Of a stretch of DNA of 64,000 bases, positions 25,401 to 36,881 are shown piece after piece; position 1 is the first letter of the stretch; every line of letters begins with the position of its first letter. The notes under the pieces are model-generated. The model did no database searches. It saw only the letters and a program-made list of their open reading frames with translations, and had not been told where the DNA came from. This DNA is from Chondrosia reniformis (taxonomy: Eukaryota > Porifera > Demospongiae > Chondrillida > Chondrillidae). The DNA lies in assembly GCA_947172415.1 (NCBI GenBank), contig OX359193.1, positions 5,636,501 through 5,700,500 of the forward strand, given 5' to 3'. A program made the position numbers and the translations under genes.

Positions 25401-27612
25401 ATGTTGGGAGAACACTAGGAGTTATGCAATAAGGGTGCATCTTAAACTACCAATGTTGACATTAGCTCTGTAAAAGCTTTAAATGGTTCATCCGTAGCAA
25501 TCACAGTTGGGTCTATATAGGATGCATGGAGTTACTCTAAACACAATCACATAAGTACGTATATCTCTACTAATTATTATGTATGTATATACGTACATAC
25601 ATATTGTAGTAAACCACATTATTCGCACTGCAACATGCTATGATTCTTTTAAAGCATTTTTGATCCTTTTGGAAAAGGATCATAGACCATACGTACTGCT
25701 TCTGTCAACCCTTTACTGTGTTATTATTCATAATAATTGGTAAAATTGAAACTATTACGTATATAAGCAATTTATTATTTAAAACAACATAGTCACTTTC
25801 TATGTTCTTCTAAAGTTTATATTTTCTGTTTTCACTTTTTTCCATTTTCAGGAGACTGGCAGGAGCAGCTTCAGAAGTATATTGATCCTGACAACATTCC
25901 TGCTTACTATGGAGGAAATAGGAATGAACCAGATCCACAGTGCAGTGACTATGTGAGCTGCTAACAGTATTCACATGTGCTTAAAACACACGTAGTATGT
26001 AGGTAGATTTGTGAAGCCTATTTTATGTATTCTATATCTTCTATAATATCTATTAGTTATGTCTGGGCGGTGATATACCTCCAAAATACTACATGACTAA
26101 CTTAACAGAAACATCACAGGAAGAGATGGAAATGATTCAAGTTGGCAAAGGTTCAACTACTCAAGTTGAATACACTATTGATACTCCAGGTTCATGTATT
26201 AGGTGGGTATTACGTATATATATTCCAATATAAGGTGGATGTATGCATACGTATATGCATTTCATAAGGTATGTACAGTAGTACTTATTCTAGAAATTAT
26301 AGTACACATATACATATGTAAGACTGATTGTGACGTGTGTACGACCACTAATGCAGAACATAACAAGGACAAATATCACACTAATACAGCTCAAAAACAC
26401 CTCAATCTTGTATATTATGCAGAATATACACATTAGTTCTATATAGGCACTAACAACTAACATACACTAAGAGTAAACCTAGTCAATAGTCTTCATAAGC
26501 TTTAGGGTTTACATATATTTTCTTTAAAATCACCTTTAATGTACGTAGTGATTTAAGTTACTAAACTCTTTTACAGTATAGAATGATAATTAACGAACTA
26601 CAGCTATAAATGAAGTTGCTTTCAGAACATTAGTGAAGGCATACTAATAGCTTCTTACTCATTTCTCATCATTGTACGTACAAGATTATCATTTTCTCAC
26701 TTCCCTTTGGAAAATCTATTTCCTCTATGATTCATTTGTTTTAGCCTGTATCTTATGTTTATCACCTAAAGTGACTCTGTTATAACCACTAACCAAAAAA
26801 TAATGTGTTGTATGGACAATATGTAATATTTTTTAGGTATGAGTTTATTACTAAAGACTATGACATTGGATTTGGTATTTATCATAAACCATTAAAAGCA
26901 AAAGCTCGTTGGAGTGCAGGAAGTATGACTCCCAAAGTAAGTCACACTTCATCCTAGTTCTTCCATTCACTTAAGTGGTTCACACCCAGTACAGATATAT
27001 ACATATGAGCAGTGCTATTTACTTCTATGACAGGTAAAGTCTGAGAGAAGAAACAGTCATATTGTACCAGAAAGTGGATTCCACATCTGTGAAACTACAG
27101 GAATATGTAAGTGGCACTTCAGTGGACCAGTAGTCTCATGATTCCACTTGAGATTAAGAATGGGTCTGTTCTCTCTTCTCCCTCAGATGTTCTACGATTT
27201 GATAACACTTACAGCTGGACTAGAACTAAAGAGGTGAAATACTCAGCTAGGGTCCTTCCTCCAGACACTGAGATCTGTCAGACAGATGGCTTCAATGGAT
27301 ATGATGAACAAGGAGAGCTATCTGCTTCTAAAAGAAGTACAAGTGACAACTCAAAGGATAATGATGATGAATTTGAAGATGCTCAAGTGAGATTTTATTT
27401 ACCCTGTAGGAATGTATTTAATGTGTAATATGAACTGGTACCATGGAGGGAGGCAAGACAATATATTGTCTATGTGTGATTTACTATGAATATTTTATTG
27501 ACAGATACAGAATCTGAAAGGAGAAGCAGAGGAGCAGAGTCCAAAGGAGAATGGAGAAAATGGAGGATGGATGTCAGAAGCAGCTGCTGTTAACAAATCT
27601 ACAACAGTTTGA
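22467..27612 (+). CDS. SEC14-like lipid-transfer protein B (CRAL-TRIO + GOLD)
   Basis: Sixteen exons of the same lengths as copy A except the last (463 aa): 22467-22520, 22877-22946, 23224-23267, 23329-23391, 23864-23957, 24185-24279, 24820-24898, 24972-24991, 25104-25164, 25244-25327, 25852-25952, 26057-26202, 26837-26936, 27034-27106, 27187-27386 and 27505-27612. It starts MSGQVGDLSPHQNETL. CRAL-TRIO and GOLD motifs match copy A. Exons 11, 12 and 15, with introns 11 and 14, are nearly identical to copy A, whereas introns 1-10 have diverged in length. That pattern suggests gene conversion over the 3' half. The last exon encodes a Glu-rich tail ending AAAVNKSTTV. It begins 643 bp after copy A and is followed 644 bp downstream by the first collagen gene. 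Confidence 0.95.
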
Positions 27613-27767
27613 CATTAATGTTTCTTCATGTTAACCTTATGATGCTCTACATATATAGTATATCAACTATTTATATTTTGTTGTATGTACCACCTAAAAA
27701 GTCTTATTTTAAATATATGCCTTTTGAATGGGTGCCAAACGTGTCAAAATTACAAGTTTTCCCTGTT

Positions 27768-27855
27768 AAGGATATCATAGCCTGATATATATCCATATCA
27801 TAGCCTGATATATATCCATATCATAGCCTGATATATATCCATATCATAGCCTATT
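27768..27855. repeat. ~24-bp tandem repeat (CATAGCCTGATATATATC)
   Basis: About 3.5 units between SEC14L-B and collagen 1. The same array with slightly different unit lengths occurs at 33190-33290, ahead of collagen 3. It is therefore part of the duplicated SEC14L-collagen module. Confidence 0.85.
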
Positions 27856-28255
27856 TCAGTATATTCTTAATTCAATAATGGTATTGGTTTTCTTTGCATC
27901 ATCAGATTATATATACTGGTGATGAGTTTCTCCTCTGTTGAATGTACATATATACTCACAGGAGAGTGATACTGATGTGTTAGTGATGTGTTAGCTGAAT
28001 ATATACGTATATTGAATACACACATGTACACATGCACAATACTCCTATAAATGTAAGGAAGGTATATATATACGTGTGTACACTATGAACTGAGGGCTAT
28101 ATCCTTCAACAGTACAAAACTAATTATAACTATATTCATTAACTATACAAAGGGCGTGTCCAGGAAGTTATTTTTACAGCTGCATGGGCATATACCCTGT
28201 GTTTACTATCAGTGTACGCCCTAATTTAAACAGTATATAGTTTTCATTGTTTGCC

Positions 28256-29593
28256 ATGTTCAGTACTAATATACTAGTATGTCTATTAATTGCTCAAGTA
28301 CTGAGCACTGATGCCAACAGAACCTGTGTTGATACTAAAGAGACTGGAAGACTGAACTTTGAACTCTTGGTTGATGTTCTTGGTGTTCCAGGTCCAGTTG
28401 GACCAGAAGGACAGAAAGGACAGAAAGGTGAGCTTGGTGTGCAAGGAAGAACTGGAGTGAGAGGAGAAACAGGCCAAAAGGGAGAACCTGGTGATGTGGG
28501 ACCAGTAGGACCTCAAGGAGACAAAGGGGAGAAAGGCAGGAGAGGAGAGAAGGGTGACTTAGGTCTGCAAGGTGTGCAAGGCATTCAAGGGCCAGTTGGC
28601 TTACGTGGTCCAATAGGAAGAGAAGGCCCACAAGGACCAGAGGGTCCAGAAGGTCCTCAAGGTGTACCAGGTCCAACTGGGTCTCGTGGTCCTCGTGGTT
28701 TGCGGGGTATCAAAGGTTCACAAGGTGTTCCTGGTCCAGCTGGTCCTCGTGGTGTACAAGGACCTCAAGGAGTGCAAGGTATTCCTGGAGATACTGTTCT
28801 CACAAGTGAAGAGTTCACTAGTGTATGCCAAAATGTGAGTGAAAAGGTGTTGGATAGTTTAGCAATGAAATTAGAAAGAATGGAGAGGGAAATTGATGCA
28901 CTGAAATCAGTTCATGCTCATACCAAATGTGGCATCTTTGGTGTAAACTGGAGACGCATTGCTTACCTTGACATGACCCAACCTTCAGCAAGTTGTCCAT
29001 CAAGTCTAACAGAACACAGCAATAGTTCAACTGGACAGAGAGCTTGTGGAAGAAGTTCAGACCGAGGTTGCTCTTCACTTATATTTCCATCTAAGGGGAA
29101 GTATTCACAGGTCTGTGGACAGGTAGTTGGATATCAACAAGGATCAATGGATTCATTCCTTCCTAATCGTAATGCTGACAAGACTATTAATGATGTATAT
29201 GTTGATGGTATATCCGTAACACATGGAAATACTAGGAAGCATTTGTGGACCTATGTGGTTGGTATTAGAGAAACAGCCCAATTCTTATGCAATCAGTGTC
29301 CAGGAGATAGAGCAAATTACCCAGCTTCTTGCATTCCAGACTTTGTTGGAAATGACTATTACTGTGAAACCGGTTGGGTATCTTCGTTTACTAATGGAAG
29401 ACATGTATGGGATGATCCATTGTGGGATGGTAAAGGATGTCATCTTTCAACAGCTCACTCTTGTGACAGATATGGATGGTTCCACAAGCAAGTTAACCCA
29501 ACCACTGACTACATTGAAGTGAGACTGTGTGCTGACCAAGAAACTAGCAGTGAAGATGTTCTTGCAGAACTCATTGAAATATGGGTGTTGTAA
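28256..29593 (+). CDS. secreted collagen-like protein 1
   Basis: A single exon of 445 aa. The ATG at 28256 is chosen because it aligns with the start of the other three copies. A signal peptide ([20 protein letters not shown]) is followed by a short N-terminal segment ([19 protein letters not shown]). An essentially unbroken Gly-X-Y domain of about 45 triplets ([13 protein letters not shown] to GVQGIPGD) comes next. A short helical linker ([20 protein letters not shown]) may drive trimerisation. The ~215-residue Cys-rich C-terminal domain contains [43 protein letters not shown] and DYIEVRLC. I remember similar C-terminal domains in uncharacterised sponge and cnidarian secreted proteins, but I cannot name the family. 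AATAAA is at 29774-29779. The protein is probably extracellular matrix. Confidence 0.9.
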   Translation: MFSTNILVCLLIAQVLSTDANRTCVDTKETGRLNFELLVDVLGVPGPVGPEGQKGQKGELGVQGRTGVRGETGQKGEPGDVGPVGPQGDKGEKGRRGEKGDLGLQGVQGIQGPVGLRGPIGREGPQGPEGPEGPQGVPGPTGSRGPRGLRGIKGSQGVPGPAGPRGVQGPQGVQGIPGDTVLTSEEFTSVCQNVSEKVLDSLAMKLERMEREIDALKSVHAHTKCGIFGVNWRRIAYLDMTQPSASCPSSLTEHSNSSTGQRACGRSSDRGCSSLIFPSKGKYSQVCGQVVGYQQGSMDSFLPNRNADKTINDVYVDGISVTHGNTRKHLWTYVVGIRETAQFLCNQCPGDRANYPASCIPDFVGNDYYCETGWVSSFTNGRHVWDDPLWDGKGCHLSTAHSCDRYGWFHKQVNPTTDYIEVRLCADQETSSEDVLAELIEIWVL

Positions 29594-30338
29594 ACCAAAC
29601 GTAATTTAAGGCTTTCATTATCAATGCAGATAGAGTGGACTCACCTTTATTAGATTAAATTACAGTTTTTGTCATAGCTATTTTGATAACTTAAAAAAAT
29701 GTTTTGCTGTAGCTGTCTTTATGCAATGATGTATATGAGTGAATTCTACTTATTTCTTCATATGTGAACATGTAATAAATGCTACATTTTCATATGAGAA
29801 TATGTATATATACGTATACATAAATTAAAGCTATAGCTAGTGCAAGTTACAAATTACATGAGTAAATAATTAAATTGTTTCCTAGGAGGAATGTTCACAA
29901 ACCAGATAAAGTAAGTAGTTTATAAATTATTGGGAATAAAATTTAAATACGAAATGCAATGGGACTGTACTAAATGTACAGTGCACAAAATGTGAAGCAT
30001 ACATGCATATATGTTCTCAGTATATATATAATATGTAGCCTCCTGTCATCTAACATTACCAGATCTATATAGCTATATTTAGCAGGAAAATTTTCACTTT
30101 CATTATCACCTATATAGCATATCTCTCTCCTCCATCTATATGTTTATTAACTTTTGGGTTTATAGCCAGCATATTTACAACATTCTAAACTGCACAGGTC
30201 TCTTTTACACATTGTACACATGATGAGTATTTTTATACGTGATATAAAATGTGATTATAGTATAAAACTTCACATTCCTAGTATATAAAGTAGCCGTGTA
30301 AATGGAGCCCGAGGGCGGAGAAGACTGAAAATAGCCCC

Positions 30339-31241
30339 ATGAGTGGCAGAGTCGGCGATCTGAGTCCTCAACAACAAGAAACATTGGCTAAGGTAGAGAC
30401 GAGGTGTATATATGTATAATTCCGGATCTGCTTGCGATTGATCCGCTTCGTCAGTTGCTGTTTATAAGTATTAGCACTTAACATTGCTTAAATAATTAGA
30501 GTACGTTTTGTATATATTTTACTTAGTTAATTATAAGTAAGCCTAATACAAGTTACTAACATTCAATAATCACTGTTGAATATATGTATGTATGTATTCA
30601 TCAATGTATCCACATTCATCCAATGTATTCTAAGATAGCTAAATTTACATACTTCTATGATAGATGAAGTCTGAGAGAAGAAACAGTCATATTGTACCAG
30701 AAAGTGGCATCCACATCTGTGAAACTACAGGAATATGTAAGTGGCACTTCAGTGGACCAATAGTCTCATGATTCCACTTGAGATTAAGAATGGGTCTGTT
30801 CTCTCTTCTCCCTCAGATGTTCTACGATTTGATAACACTTACAGCTGGACTAGAACTAAAGAGGTGAAATACTCAGCAAGGGTCCTTCCTCCAGACACTG
30901 AGATCTGTCAGACAGATGGCTTCAATGGATATGATGAGCAAGAAGAACTATCTGCTACTAAAAGAAATACAAGTGACAACTCAAAGGATAATGATGATGA
31001 ATTTGAAGATGCTCAAGTGAGATTTTATTTACCCTGTAGGAATGTATTTAATGTGTAATATGAACTGGTACCATAGAGGGAGGCAAGACAATATATTGTC
31101 TATGTGTGATTTACTATGAATATTTATTGACAGATACAGAATCTGAAAGGAGAAGTAGAGAAGGAGAGTCCAAAGGAGAATGGAGAAAATGGAGGATGGA
31201 TGTCAGAAGCAGCTGCTGTTAACAAATCTACAACAGTTTGA
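30339..31241 (+). CDS. SEC14L mini-gene: exon 1 joined to exons 14-16 (GOLD fragment)
   Basis: Copies of SEC14L exon 1 (30339-30392), exon 14 (30664-30736), exon 15 (30817-31016) and exon 16 (31134-31241) lie in order. Exons 2-13, with the whole CRAL-TRIO domain, are absent. Exon 1 ends and exon 14 starts in phase 0, so the four exons form an open 144-aa frame. All GT and AG splice sites are kept. The product would be [18 protein letters not shown] followed by the C-terminal part of the GOLD domain ([19 protein letters not shown]) and the acidic tail. Exon 14 begins ATGAAGTCT as in copy A, and exon 16 is like copy B, so the piece is mosaic. It may be a short new gene or a remnant that has not yet decayed. 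Expression is untested. Confidence 0.6.
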
Positions 31242-31683
31242 CATTAATGTTTCTTCGTGTTAACCTTATATCAACTATTTATATTTTGTTTTATGTACCA
31301 CCTAAAAAGTCTTATTTTAAATATACCTTTTGCGCATATATCTATCTATCTATCATACTTTTAGTATATTCCTAATACAATGTTAAGTGGTATTGGTAAG
31401 TTTCCTTTGCATCATCAGATTATACTGGTGGTGAGTTTTTCTTTTGTAGGATCTTCCAGTTGTTGGGTAATGTTGGGTGGCAACACTCCATTCTTGGTAA
31501 TAGTCCTTCCATGACCCATAGTACTCTACAGTATCTAAGAGAAGTGTACTAAAATTTATGTGACCTATATACGTATACAGTATACAGGGACGTGCCCAGG
31601 AAGGTATTTTTACAGCTGGGCATGCCCTGTGTTTCAAATCAGTATACGCCCTAATTTAAACAATACAGTTTTCACTGTTTGCT

Positions 31684-32529
31684 ATGGTCAGTACCAATAT
31701 TGTAGTAGTATGTCTATTAATTGCTCAAGTACTGAGCACTGATGCCAACAGAACCTGTGTTGATACTAAAGAGACTGGAAGGCTGAACTTTGAGCTCTTA
31801 GTTGATGTTCTTGGTGTTCCAGGTCCAGTTGGACCAGAAGGACAGAAAGGACAGAAAGGTGAGCTTGGAGTGAAAGGAAGAACTGGAGTGAGAGGAGAAA
31901 CAGGCCAAAAGGGAGAACCTGGTGATGTGGGACCAGTAGGACCTCAAGGAGACAAAGGGGAGAAAGGCAGGAGAGGAGAGAAGGGTAACTTAGGTCTGCA
32001 AGGTGTGCAAGGCATTCAAGGTCCAGTTGGCTTACATGGTCCAATAGGAAGAGAAGGCCCACAAGGACCAGAGGGTCCAGAAGGTCCTCAAGGTGTACCA
32101 GGTACTGGGTCTCGTGGTCCTCGTGGTTTGCGGGGTATCAAAGGTTCACAAGGTGTTCCTGGTCCAGCTGGTCCTCGTGGTGTACAAGGACCTCAAGGAG
32201 TGCAAGGTATTCCTGGAGATACTGTTCTCACAAGTGAAGAGTTCACTAGTGTATGCCAAAATGTGAGTGAAAAGGTGTTGGATGGTTTAGCAATGAAATT
32301 AGAAAGAATGGAGAGGGAAATTGATGCACTGAAATCAGTTCATACCAAATGTGGCATCTTTGATGTAAACTGGAGACGCATTGCCTACCTTGACATGACC
32401 CAACCTTCAGCAAGGTGTCCATCAAATCTAAGAGAACACCGCAATAGTTCAACTGGACAGAGAGCTTGTGGAAGAAGTTCAGGACCTGGTTGTTCATCAG
32501 TGATATTTCCATTATGTGGTTGGTCTTAA
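31684..32529 (+). pseudogene. collagen-like protein 2, truncated
   Basis: A copy of the collagen-like gene with signal peptide and Gly-X-Y domain. The triplet register is disturbed by loss of one codon (GVPGTGSRG instead of GVPGPTGSRG). About 180 bp of the C-terminal domain are missing between the ..SSVIFP and ..WLVLKEKA segments, and the frame then closes at 32529. Immediately after this, the sequence switches into SEC14L intron 14 (from ~32541). The remaining product (281 aa) lacks most conserved cysteines. It is probably non-functional, although a secreted triple-helical fragment could still be made. Confidence 0.85.
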
Positions 32530-32540
32530 AGAAAAAGCTA

Positions 32541-33036
32541 CTTCAGTGGACCAGTAGTCTCATGATTCCACTTGAGATTAAGAATGGGTCTGTTCTCTCT
32601 TCTCCCTCAGATGTTCTACGATTTGATAACACTTACAGCTGGACTAGAACTAAAGAGGTGAAATACTCGGCTAGGGTCCTTCCTCCATACACTGAGATCT
32701 GTCAGACAGATGGCTTCAATGGATATGATGAACAAGGAGAACTATCTGCTACTAAAAGAAGTACAAGCGACAACTCAAAGAATAATGATGATGAATTTGA
32801 AGATGCTGAAGTGAGATTTTATTTACCCTGTAGGAATGTATTTAATGTGTAATATGAACTGGTACCATGGAGGGAGGCAAGACAATATATTGTCTATGTG
32901 TGATTTACTATGAATATTTTATTGACAGATACAGAATCTGAAAGGAGAAGCAGAGAAGCAGAGTCCAGAGGAGAATGGAGAAAATGGAGGATGGATGTCA
33001 GAAGCAGCTGCTGTTAACAAATCTACAACAGTTTGA
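32541..33036 (+). pseudogene. SEC14L remnant (exons 15 and 16 only)
   Basis: The end of SEC14L intron 14 is joined directly to the broken collagen 2. Exon 15 (32611-32810, with EDAE instead of EDAQ) and exon 16 (32929-33036) follow and are otherwise intact. No exon 1 or exon 14 precedes them, so there is no start codon in the SEC14L frame. It is a by-product of the module duplication. Confidence 0.88.
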
Positions 33037-33189
33037 CATTAATGTTTCTTCGTGTTAACCTTATGATGCTCTACATATATAGTATATCAACTATTTATAT
33101 TTTGTTGTATGTACCACCTAAAAAGTCTTATTTTAAATATATACCTTTTGAATGGGTGCCAAGCGTGTCAAAATTACAAGTTTTCCCTG

Positions 33190-33290
33190 TTAAGGATATC
33201 ATAGCCTGATATATCCATATCATAGCCTGATATCCATATCATAGCCTGATATATATCCATATCATAGCCTGATATATATCCATATCATAG
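33190..33290. repeat. ~24-bp tandem repeat (CATAGCCTGATATATATC), second copy
   Basis: A homologous array to 27768-27855 with a different number and length of units. It lies in the spacer between the SEC14L remnant and collagen 3. Confidence 0.85.
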
Positions 33291-33672
33291 CCTATTTTAG
33301 TATATTCTTAATTCAATAATGGTATTGGTTTTCTTTGCATCATCAGATTATATATACTGGTGATGAGTTTCTCCTCCAACTGTTGAATGTACATACTCAC
33401 AGGAGAGTGATACTGATGTGTTAGCTGATTATATATATTGCATACACACATGCACAATACTCCTATAAATGTAAGGAAGGTACAATGTACGTGCATACCC
33501 TATGTACTGAGGGCTATATCCTTCAACAGTACAAAACTAATCATAACTATATTCATTAACTATACAAAGGGCGTGTCCAGGAAGTTATTTTTACAGCTGC
33601 ATGGGTATATACCCTGTGTTTACTATCAGTGTACGCCCTAATTTAAACAGTATATAGTTTTCACTGTTTGCC

Positions 33673-35010
33673 ATGGTCAGTACCAATATAGTAGTATGTC
33701 TACTAATTGCTCAAGTACTGAGCACTGATGCCAACAGAACCTGTGTTGATACAAAAGAGACTGGAAGGCTGAACTTTGAACTCTTGGTTGATGTTCTTGG
33801 TGTTCCAGGTCAAGTTGGACCAGAAGGACAGAAAGGACAGAAAGGTGAGCTTGGAGTGCAAGGAAGAACTGGAGTGAGAGGGGAAACAGGCCAAAAGGGA
33901 GAACCTGGTGATGTGGGACCAGTAGGACCTCAAGGGGACAAAGGAGAGAAAGGCAGGAGAGGAGAGAAGGGTGACTTAGGAGTGCAAGGTGTGCAAGGCA
34001 TTCAAGGACCAGTTGGCTTACGTGGTCCAATAGGAAGAGAAGGCCCACAAGGACCAGAGGGTCCAGAAGGTCCTCAAGGTATACAAGGTCCAACTGGGTC
34101 TCGTGGTCCTCGTGGTTTGCAGGGTATCAAAGGTTCACAAGGTGTTCCTGGTCCAGCTGGTCCTCGTGGTGTACAAGGACCTCAAGGAGTGCAAGGTATT
34201 CCTGGAGATACTGTTCTCACAAGTGAAGAGTTCACTAGTGTATGTCAAAATGTGAGTGAAAAGGTGTTGGATAGTTTAGCAATGAAATTGGAAAGAATGG
34301 AGAGGGAAATGGAAGAACTAAAATCAGTTCATACCGAATGTGGCATCTTTGATGTAAACTGGAGACACATTGCCAACCTTGACATGACCCAACCTTCATC
34401 AAGGTGTCCATCAAATCTAACAGAACACAGCAATAGTTCAACTGGACAGAGAGCTTGTGGAAGAAGTTCAGGCCCAGGTTGTTCATCAGTTATATTTCCA
34501 TCTCAAGGGAAGTATTCACAAGTCTGTGGACTGGTAGTTGGATATCAACAAGGATCAATGGATTCATTCAATCCTAATCGTAATGCTGACAAGACTATTA
34601 ATGATGTATATGTTGATGGTATATCCATCACACATGGAAATCCTAGGAAGCATTTGTGGACCTATGTGGTTGGTCTTCAAGAAGCAGCCCATTCCATTGT
34701 TTGCAAGCAGTGTCCAGGAGATAGAGCAGATTACCGAGCTTCTTGTATTCCAGATTTTGTTGGAACTGACTATTACTGTGAAACCGGTTAGGTATCTTCG
34801 TTTATTAATGGAAGACATATATTATGGGATGATCCATTGTGGGATGGTAAAGGATGTCATCTTTCAACAGCTCACTCTTGTGACAGATATGGATGGTTCC
34901 ACAAGCAAGTTAACACAACCACTGACTACATTGAAGTGAGATTGTGCACTAATGAAGATACAAGTAATGAAGATGTTCTTGCAGAACTCATTGAAATATG
35001 GGTATTGTAA
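33673..35010 (+). pseudogene. collagen-like protein 3 with one in-frame stop
   Basis: A full-length copy (signal peptide, Gly-X-Y domain, Cys-rich C-terminal domain). A TAG at 34789-34791 stands where copies 1 and 4 have TGG (YYCETGW). The frame is otherwise open to the normal stop at 35008-35010, and the remaining C-terminal sequence ([18 protein letters not shown]) is conserved. It is a young pseudogene, a polymorphic allele or a sequencing error. If read as is, the product ends at 372 aa and lacks the last ~73 residues. AATAAA is at 35196-35201. Confidence 0.85.
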
Positions 35011-35729
35011 ACTAAACGTAATACATAAGGCTCTTTCTTTATCAATGCAGATAGAGTGGACTCACCTTTAATAGATTTAGAGTATAGTCTTCGTTGTAGC
35101 TATCTTGATAATTAAAAAAACTCTTTTGCTGTAACTTTCTTTATGCAATGATGTATATGAGTGAATTCTACTTAGTTCTTCACATATGAACATGTAATAA
35201 ATGCTACATTTTCATATGAGAATATGCATGTAAACAATCCTGTATATAAAGCTGTAGCTAGAGCAAGTTGCAAATTACATGAGTAAATAATTAAAATGCT
35301 AGCTTCCTAGGAAAGTGAATGTTCACAAACCAGCATTTTAAGATATATAAAATAGAAGATATAGTAGAAGTCTATAAATTGGGAATAAAATTTTAAATAT
35401 AAAATGCAATTGGACTGTACTAAATGTAAAGTGTACTTACATTCATAAAATGTGTAGCATACATTACCAGATCTATATAGCAGGAAAATTTTCACTTTCA
35501 TTATCGCCTATATAGCATATCTCTCTCCTCCATCTATCTGTTTATTAACTTTTGGGTTTATAGCCAGCATATTTTCTAAACTGCACAGGTCTCTTTTACA
35601 CATTGTACACATGATGAGTATTTTTATACGTGATATAAAATGTGATTATAGTATAAAAATTCACATTCCTAGTAAATAAAGTAGCCGTGTAAATGGAGCC
35701 CGAGGGCGGAGAAGACTGAAAATAGCGCC

Positions 35730-36534
35730 ATGAGTGGCAGAGTCGGCGATCTGAGTCCTCAACAACAAGAAACATTGGCTAAGGTAGAGACGAGGTGTAT
35801 ATTGTATAATTCCACTTGCGATTGATCTGCTTCGTCAGTTGCTGTTTATAAGTATTAGCACTTAACATTGCTTAAATAATTAGAGTAAGTTTTGTATATA
35901 TTTTACTTAGTTAATTATAAGTAAGCCTAATACAAGTTACTAACATTCAATAATCACTGTTGCATACATCTATGTATTCATCCACATTCATCCAATGTAT
36001 TCTATGATGAGAGAAGAAACAGTCATAGTGGTATCCACATCTGTGAAACTACAGGAATATGTAAGTGGTACTTCAAGGGAGCAGTAGTCTCATGTTTCCA
36101 TTTGAGATAGGAATGGGTCTGTTCTCTCTTCTCCCTCAGATGTTCTACGATTTGATAACACTTACAGCTGGACTAAAACTAAAGAGGTGAAATACTTGGT
36201 TAGGGTCCTTCCTCCATACACTGAGATCTGTCAGACAGATGGCTTCAATGGATATGATGAACAAGGAGAGCTATCTGCTTCTAAAAGTAGTTCAAGTGAC
36301 AACTCAAAGGATAATGATGATGAATTTGAAGATGCTCAAGTGAAATTTTATTTACCCTCTAGGAATGTATTCAATGTATAATATGAACTGGTACCATAGA
36401 GGGAGGCAAGACAATATATTGCTATGTGTAATTTATTATGAATTACATATAATATTGACAGACACAGAATCTGAAAGGAGAAGCAGAGGAGCAGAGTCCG
36501 AAGGAGAATGGAGAAAGTACAAATATTTTTTGCT
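35730..36534 (+). pseudogene. SEC14L remnant (exon 1, damaged exon 14, exon 15, partial exon 16)
   Basis: Exon 1 (35730-35783) and exon 15 (36140-36339) are intact. Exon 14 has lost its acceptor and two internal pieces (around 36005-36060). Exon 16 (from 36462) diverges after ~36518 and runs into unrelated sequence. Skipping exon 14 would put exon 15 out of frame, so no SEC14L-like product can be made. It shares the exon 1-exon 14 junction with the mini-gene at 30339, so both derive from the same rearranged ancestor. Confidence 0.85.
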
Positions 36535-36881
36535 AGGGAGGTACTTCTACTGTACACATATATGTACCACCTAAAAAGTCTTATTTTAAATATATAATTA
36601 TACCTTTTGCCCATATACCTATCATACTTTCAGTATATTCTTAATACAATGTTAAGTGGTATTGGTACGTAAGTTTCCTTTGCATCATCAGATTAATTAT
36701 ACTGGTGGTGAGTTTCTCTTCCTGCTGTTGGGTAATGTTGGGTGGCAACACTCCATTCTTGGGAATACTGTCTTTCCATGACCCATAGTACTCCACAGTA
36801 TCTATATAAGAGGAATGTACATATATAGTGTCACAAGAGTGAGAGACACTGACATATTAGCTGTCCATATACATACTCATG

